38,277 bases of DNA, from the NCBI RefSeq assembly GCF_001189845.1, contig NZ_LFLZ01000081.1:1-38277 (forward strand), in the 5' to 3' direction. The notes under the pieces were generated by a model. It saw nothing but the letters and a program-made list of their open reading frames with translations. It did not search any database and was not told the origin of the DNA. Source of the stretch: Bradyrhizobium tropiciagri (GTDB taxonomy: Bacteria > Pseudomonadota > Alphaproteobacteria > Rhizobiales > Xanthobacteraceae). Positions 33,490 through 38,277 of this stretch are shown one piece after another. Made by a program: the position numbers and the translations under genes. Each line of letters begins with the position of its first letter. Position 1 is the stretch's first letter.

Positions 33490-33891
33490 ATGCTCGCATC
33501 GAACCTCTTGCGTGTCAGCGTCGTCCTCTTTCTCGTCGGGCTTGGTCTCGGCATCGGCATGGGTGTGGCCCAGGATTTCACGCTGGCGCCCGCCCACGCG
33601 CATCTCAATCTGCTCGGATTCGTCGCATTGTTCCTTGCCGGGCTCTACTACCATGCGTTTCCTGCCGCGGCCACCGGTCCACTCGCCAGGACACAGGCCT
33701 GGCTCTCCGCGATCGGCGCCGTCATCTTTCCGATCGGAATTGCGGCCATCCGGATCGGCGGCCCGGCTTACGAGCCCGTCGTCGTCGTCGGTTCGCTCAT
33801 TGTGTTCGTGGGAGCTGCCCTGTTTGCCTTGATCGTTTTCCGCGGCGGAGCACGCCGCGATGAGTTGGAATCGAAGATCGATGTCGGCTAG
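33490..33891 (+). CDS. Small membrane protein, cytochrome oxidase subunit I-like
   Basis: The ATG at 33490 follows GGAGG; an upstream in-frame ATG at 33448 lacks a ribosome-binding site. The 133-residue product has four predicted membrane segments (about 5-24, 37-55, 70-88 and 98-118). The motif PAHAHLNLLGFVALFLAGLYY resembles a helix pair of heme-copper oxidase subunit I (cbb3-like). Such short stand-alone proteins are usually annotated cytochrome c oxidase-like. It is too short to be a full oxidase and lacks the full set of heme and copper ligands. The tandem repeat D is 118 bp upstream. Its stop shares CTAG (33888-33891) with the converging AraC gene. Confidence 0.82.
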   Translation: MLASNLLRVSVVLFLVGLGLGIGMGVAQDFTLAPAHAHLNLLGFVALFLAGLYYHAFPAAATGPLARTQAWLSAIGAVIFPIGIAAIRIGGPAYEPVVVVGSLIVFVGAALFALIVFRGGARRDELESKIDVG

Positions 33892-34868
33892 CGCATTCGC
33901 GGCATTGCGCGAATATCCGACGGCGTTGCGCCGTAATGCCGACGGAAGGTGCGGTTGAAGTAAGAGAGATCGCCGAACCCGACCTCGAAGGCTATCGTGC
34001 CGATGGTGCTGCCGCTGTGGCGTGGATCGGTCAGCAGATGATGCGCGCGCGCCAGGCGCTGGCCGAGCACGAACTCCGAGAAGGTCGAACCCGCGCTTTC
34101 GAACAGCCTCTGGATATGGCGCGGCGTGAGTTTCATCCGGGCAGCCACCGCGGGCAGAGTGAGGTCGCCGTAGCTGAGATTGTCATTGATGTCGGCCTTG
34201 ACCGCGGCAAGCCGCGCGGCGGCCAGCCCGCCGTCTTCGGCGGCAACCGCTGCATCCCGGTTCGCGCCGATGATCAGCGCACCGAGATCGACCAGATGCT
34301 TGACGACGGCGCTGCGCAGCTCGGGGGTCGCGAGCTGGTAGCTGTCGTCGAGCTCCCTGATATAGAGCGCGAGCAGGCGCATGGCTTCGGTGTTCGCCGG
34401 CAACGGACAGATCAACATGTCTTCGGGATCGCGAACCAGCGATGCAAGCGCCTTGCGCGGCAGCCTGAGGCCGACGAAGCGGCTCGGCGACACCGGGACA
34501 ACCATGTTGCCGGCCTCCGCGCTCGACTGCAGCACGGCCTGCCCCGGGCTGAGTTCGATGTCGCGGCCGCGCTGCGACGCGCGAACGTTACCGCTCGTGA
34601 TGATCGTCAGCACCAGATCGTCGGTGCCGTCGAGCAGTTCGCGCGGTCTTGCGATCCTGAGATTGCTGCACGCCCAGGATCCGATGCCGAGCCCGGACAA
34701 TTCGCGCACATTCGCTTCCGCATGAAACGCGCCGTCGTCGAGCGGCTCCGGATCGAGCTTGACGATCATCCGCCCGATCTGCTCGCGAAAGATCGGCAAG
34801 CGCTCTCGCTCGCCGAAATGCGCAGTCGAGAATCGAAACCCTGTGAAATCGCCCGACTGCATTGTCAT
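33888..34868 (-). CDS. AraC-family transcriptional regulator 2
   Basis: The start is at ATG 34868 (MTMQSGDFTG), with GAGGG upstream; 326 residues. It has an N-terminal AraC-binding domain (FRFSTAHFGERERLPIFREQIGRMIVKLDPEPL) and a C-terminal pair of helix-turn-helix motifs (LPAVAARMKLTPRHIQRLF and IGTIAFEVGFGDLSYFNRTF). It is clearly a paralogue of regulator 1; the DNA-contacting helices are nearly identical, so both may recognise related sites. It lies between the small membrane gene and the paa genes. It overlaps the former's stop by 4 bp in convergent orientation. A role in paa control is possible but not supported by any site I can see. Confidence 0.92.
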   Translation of the reverse strand: MTMQSGDFTGFRFSTAHFGERERLPIFREQIGRMIVKLDPEPLDDGAFHAEANVRELSGLGIGSWACSNLRIARPRELLDGTDDLVLTIITSGNVRASQRGRDIELSPGQAVLQSSAEAGNMVVPVSPSRFVGLRLPRKALASLVRDPEDMLICPLPANTEAMRLLALYIRELDDSYQLATPELRSAVVKHLVDLGALIIGANRDAAVAAEDGGLAAARLAAVKADINDNLSYGDLTLPAVAARMKLTPRHIQRLFESAGSTFSEFVLGQRLARAHHLLTDPRHSGSTIGTIAFEVGFGDLSYFNRTFRRHYGATPSDIRAMPRMR

Positions 34869-34905
34869 AGGCTCGCCCTCATGGCGGCGGAGGTCGCCGT
34901 TGATA

Positions 34906-34923
34906 TGCGGCTGATTTGTGGCG
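34906..34923 (-). promoter_or_regulatory. 18-bp leader element, second copy
   Basis: This is an identical copy of the element at 33289-33306, 38 nt upstream of AraC regulator 2. Sequence around the two copies diverges quickly, so selection on the element is possible. Confidence 0.5.
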
Positions 34924-35177
34924 CCGGATACCGCGGCATGGGGGCCATGCAGCGCGGCTGTGAACGTGAACCTTTCGCGGGTTCCGCCGATGCCTCGATC
35001 TGACAAGTGTCAAGCGTCCGCGCATAAGCATCGCAAATACGAGGTCCGGCGCGGCGCGCGAAATTGCTCCGATCTCGATGGGATTGTCGCGCCCGAACTC
35101 GCGGCCGGGACTAAGATCGTCCTCGCTCCGATAGGCTCGAAGACGGCCGTCCGCATTGGAGCACGCATAATTTATAA

Positions 35178-35206
35178 TTGACTGACCGGACGGTCAATAG
35201 TAATCC
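35178..35206 (+). promoter_or_regulatory. paaG promoter with overlapping TetR-type operator
   Basis: TTGACT (35178-35183), a 17-bp spacer and a weak TAATCC (35201-35206) could form a sigma70-like promoter. The palindrome TGACCGGACGGTCA (35183-35196) lies in the spacer, where a bound repressor would block RNA polymerase. This type of palindrome is common for TetR-family regulators of CoA-linked catabolism, such as PaaR-type proteins. The rest of the 391-bp gap (34869-35259) contains the AraC 2 leader and nothing else I can support. Confidence 0.6.
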
Positions 35207-35259
35207 GGTCGCAGGTCAAACGACCTCGGTCGTCAGAAGCCAGAGAACGGGAGATAATC

Positions 35260-36051
35260 ATGGTCAGCGATCTGGTGTTGACCGATATCCGCGCCGGATA
35301 TCGCGTCCTGACACTCAACAGACCCGACCGCCTGAATTCGTTCAGCGCCGATCTGCACGCCGCATTGATGGCCGCGCTGGTCGCGGCAGAACAGGACAAG
35401 TCCTGCCGCGCGCTGATCCTGACCGGAGCGGGACGCGGGTTCTGCGCCGGGCAGGATCTCTCGCACGGCGTCTTCACGCCGGGCGAGACGCCCGATCTCG
35501 CAGCGCCAATCGAGAAGTTCTACAACCCGCTGGTGCGCAAGCTGCGCAGCATTCCGATGCCGGTCGTGTGCGCCGTCAACGGCGTCGCCGCAGGGGCCGG
35601 CGCGAACGTGGCGCTTGCCTGCGATATCGTGATCGCCGCACGGTCGGCCAAGTTCATTCAGGCCTTCGCGAAGCTTGGCCTCGTCCCGGATTCCGGCGGC
35701 ACCTGGTTCTTGCCGCGGCTGGTCGGCGGCGCGCGAGCGCGTGCGCTGGCCCTGCTGGCCGAGCCGATCTCGGCGGAACGGGCGGAGGCATGGGGCATGA
35801 TCTGGAAGGTGGCCGAGGATCCCGAGCTGATGACGGAGGCGCACGCCCTCGCCGCCTCGCTCGCGACGCAGCCGACCGACGGCCTTGCGTTGATCAAGCA
35901 GGTGCTCGATGCCTCCGAGACCAACACACTCGATGCGCAACTCGATCTCGAGCGCGACCTGCAGGGCCGCGCCGGCCGATCGGCGGACTACGCCGAAGGC
36001 GTCACTGCCTTCCTCGACAAGCGCGCGCCGCGCTTCACCGGAAGAGCTTAA
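35260..36051 (+). CDS. paaG: PaaG, ring-1,2-epoxyphenylacetyl-CoA isomerase
   Basis: This 263-residue member of the enoyl-CoA hydratase/isomerase family has GGGAGA upstream of the ATG. The oxyanion-hole motifs are GFCAGQDL (about 60-67) and NGVAAGAGANVALACD (about 107-122). KLGLVPDSGGTWFLPR is diagnostic for PaaG, which converts the ring epoxide of phenylacetyl-CoA to the oxepin. Length fits (about 262). It is followed by paaZ after 67 bp. The other paa genes (ring epoxygenase, ligase, thiolase) are not in the window. Control through the palindrome at 35183 is inferred. Confidence 0.92.
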   Translation: MVSDLVLTDIRAGYRVLTLNRPDRLNSFSADLHAALMAALVAAEQDKSCRALILTGAGRGFCAGQDLSHGVFTPGETPDLAAPIEKFYNPLVRKLRSIPMPVVCAVNGVAAGAGANVALACDIVIAARSAKFIQAFAKLGLVPDSGGTWFLPRLVGGARARALALLAEPISAERAEAWGMIWKVAEDPELMTEAHALAASLATQPTDGLALIKQVLDASETNTLDAQLDLERDLQGRAGRSADYAEGVTAFLDKRAPRFTGRA

Positions 36052-36118
36052 CACCGATTGAACGTTCCGCCGCAAGGCGGGACGCATCATTGATCACAAG
36101 TCAGAGGATTCGACTTCG

Positions 36119-38187
36119 ATGACACAGCCTCAATCCAGCGGCACCCGGACGTCCGACAACATCATGAAGCTCGACTGCTTCGTGCGCGGCAAGTGGTCCG
36201 GCGCGGGCGAACCGGCTGCCGAGATCCACAGCGCCGTCACCGGCGACGTGGTGGCGCTCGCGACCAGGAGCGATCTCGACATGCGCGAGATCCTCGCCTA
36301 TGGCCGCGCGGTCGGCGGCAATAATCTCCGCAAGCTGTCGTTCCACCAGCGTGCGGGCCTGCTGAAGGCGCTAGCGGACTATCTGAGCCAGCATAAGGAC
36401 CGGCTCTTCAAATTATCGCTTCATGCGGGCGCGACCCGCACCGACGCCATGATCGACGTCGATGGCGGCATCGGCACGCTGTTCGCCTATGCCAGCAAGG
36501 GTCGCCGCGAGCTTCCGAACACCAGGTACCTGCTCGACGGCAATGTCGAAGGGCTCTCCAAAGGTGGCGCGTTCGCCGGCCAGCACATCGTCACGCCGTT
36601 GCACGGCGTCGCCGTGCACATCAACGCATTCAACTTTCCGTGCTGGGGCATGCTGGAGAAGCTGGCGCCCGCACTGCTCGCCGGCGTTCCCGTCGTCACC
36701 AAGCCCGCGACGGTCACCTCCTATGTCGCCTACGAATTGGCCCGGATGATCACCGAGTCCGGCGTGCTGCCGGAAGGCGCGCTCCAGTTCATCGTCGGAT
36801 CGACCGGCGATCTGTTCGACCACCTCACCTGCCAGGACGTGGTGTCGTTCACGGGCTCGGCTGATACTTCGCAGAAGCTGCAACGGCATCCGGTCGTTGC
36901 GCGCGAGGCTGTCAGATTCATCGCCGAGCGCGACTCACTGAATGCAGCGATCCTCGCTCCGGACGCCGTGCCGGGAAGCCCGGAGTTCGATCTCTTCCTC
37001 AAGGAAGTGGCAAAGGAGATGACGGTCAAGGCGGGGCAGAAATGCACCGCGATCCGCCGCGCACTGGCGCCGTCAACACAGCTCGATGCCGTGATCACCG
37101 CCTTGCGCGAGCGCCTGGCAAAGGTCGTGATCGGCAATCCCGAAAGCGACAAGGTCAGGATGGGACCGCTGGTCGGCCTCGCCCAGCGCAGCGATGTGCT
37201 TGCCCACGTCGCGAAGCTCCGCACCGAGGCTGAGCTGGTGGCCGGCGATCCCGGCAACTTCCCGCTGGTCGACGCCGACGCCAAGCGCGGCGCTTTCGTT
37301 CCGCCGCTGTTGCTGCATTGCGCGAAGCCGCTCGCCGCAACCGCGGTCCACGAGATCGAAGCGTTCGGACCGGTCTGTACCGTGATGGGCTATGACGATC
37401 TGGACCAGGCCATCGCACTGACCAATCGCGGGGGCGGCAGCCTCGTCGCATCGGTCTACACCCACGATATCCCGACGGCGACCGAACTCACCTTCGGCAT
37501 CGGCAGCTTCCATGGCCGTGTCGCGATCATCGACCGCGACTGCGCGACCGAGCACACCGGACACGGCTCGCCGATGCCGCAGATGGTTCACGGCGCCCGG
37601 GCCGCGCCGGCGGCGGCGAGGAGCTGGGCGGCGTCCGCAGCCTGCAGCACTACATGCAGCGCACCGCGCTGCAGGGCTCTCCTCGCATGCTGAGCGGTGT
37701 CACCGGCCGCTGGTTCAAGGGCAGCCCGGTGCTCGAGGGTGACCTGCACCCGTTCCGCTATCACTACGATGATCTCGAGATCGGCCGCACGCTGGTCTCG
37801 AAAGCGCGGCAGATAACCCTCGACGACATCGAGCACTTCGCACATTTCACCGGCGACACCTTCTATGCCCACATGGATGAGGAAGCGACCAAGGGGCACC
37901 CGTTCTTCCCGGGCCGCGTCGCGCATGGCTATTTGCTGCTGTCGTTCGCGGCCGGCCTGTTCGTCGATCCCGACTATGGTCCGGTGCTGGCGAACTACGG
38001 CCTCGACTCGCTGCGCTTCGTGAAGCCGGTCCAGCCGGGCGAACAGATCCAGGTGCGGTTGACCGCGAAGGAGAAGACGCCACGCAACAAGCAATATGGC
38101 GAGGTGCGCTGGGACGTCGAGATCACGACCGGGACCGGCGAGACCGCGGCGACCTACGAGCTGCTGACAATGAACGCGATGCGATAG
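36119..38187 (+). pseudogene. paaZ: PaaZ, oxepin-CoA hydrolase/aldehyde dehydrogenase, frameshifted
   Basis: The ATG at 36119 lies 10 nt after AGAGGA. The aldehyde dehydrogenase domain covers about the first 500 residues, with the AERDSLNAAIL segment and catalytic Cys in KAGQKCTAIR. It is followed by a MaoC-type hydratase domain (HFAHFTGDTFYAHMDEEAT, FPGRVAHGYLLLS). In the phenylacetate pathway PaaZ opens oxepin-CoA and oxidises the aldehyde. The first frame turns to shadow sequence after MPQMVHG. One G added at about 37595 (GGCGCCC to GGCGGCCC) gives GGPGRAGGGEELGGVRSLQHYMQRTALQGSP and joins both domains. Restored length is about 689, normal for PaaZ. An assembly indel is more likely than true loss. 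Confidence 0.9.
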
Positions 38188-38197
38188 CCGCTGGGCT

Positions 38198-38225
38198 CCC
38201 TCTCCCCGTTCTTACGGGGAGAGGG
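38198..38225. terminator. Strong hairpin after paaZ, repeat family member
   Basis: CCCTCTCCCCGT and ACGGGGAGAGGG are perfect 12-bp arms around a 4-nt loop, 10 bp after the paaZ stop. GGGTGAGGGG follows, matching the CCCTCACCC flank of the repeat at 29-98. It probably ends paaZ transcription and is also a copy of a dispersed repeat. Confidence 0.7.
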
Positions 38226-38277
38226 TTGGGGTGAGGGGCCGCCTCCGCATAGACGGTGACAGCTGCGCTCGCGGAGA

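Noticed and set aside
35178..36122. Alternative plus-strand frame overlapping paaG
   Set aside because: Arg-rich shadow of paaG; it starts within the promoter/operator region.

Overview
The window is about 38 kb of GC-rich chromosomal DNA from an alphaproteobacterium, most probably a Bradyrhizobium or close relative. That placement is an inference from gene families, codon use, a partial paa (phenylacetate) locus and the style of the palindromic intergenic repeats; no rRNA, tRNA or other taxonomic marker is present. I see no prophage, transposase or CRISPR array.

Layout. (1) 142-10548, plus strand: one tightly packed operon. It encodes an SRPBCC protein, a three-component molybdenum hydroxylase of the xanthine dehydrogenase/CO dehydrogenase superfamily whose large subunit is split into two genes, and a MoxR AAA+ ATPase with a VWA protein (CoxD/CoxE-like maturation pair). 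Four more genes follow: a TIM-barrel amidohydrolase, a metallo-beta-lactamase-fold lactonase, an SMP-30/cysteine-hydrolase fusion and an NAD(P)H:FMN oxidoreductase. It reads as a hydroxylate-then-hydrolyse catabolic pathway for an unidentified ring compound. (2) 10549-11054: two palindromic repeat units. (3) 11055-13754, minus: a Gly-rich exported protein and an OmpR-type two-component system. (4) 14423-17718, plus: a CoA-transferase with an extra C-terminal domain, and an acyl-CoA dehydrogenase. (5) 17832-22177, minus: tex, then a lactonase-like amidohydrolase and an aldo/keto reductase, a plausible sugar-oxidising pair. (6) 22334-26645: a TetR regulator divergent from a YdhR-like gene with a tandem palindromic operator between them, a GFA-family protein, a methyltransferase, an alpha/beta hydrolase and a membrane protein. 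(7) 26839-34868: an orphan ABC solute-binding protein, a flavin-dependent acyl-CoA-dehydrogenase-like enzyme, several small exported or membrane proteins, a DUF4424 protein and two paralogous AraC regulators. (8) 35260-38187, plus: paaG and paaZ, with a TetR-type operator in their promoter and a strong hairpin after paaZ.

Two cross-cutting observations stand out. First, four promoter regions in section 7 carry the same tandem direct repeat (GGACNNATGCGAC, 8 nt, GGACNNATGCGAC; exact 21-bp period), which looks like the operator of a local regulon of one of the AraC proteins. Second, at least four genes, probably five (CoA-transferase, tex, GFA protein, paaZ, and probably the membrane protein), are each broken by loss of a single G:C pair inside a short G or C run. 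The uniform pattern suggests assembly indel errors rather than independent gene decay.
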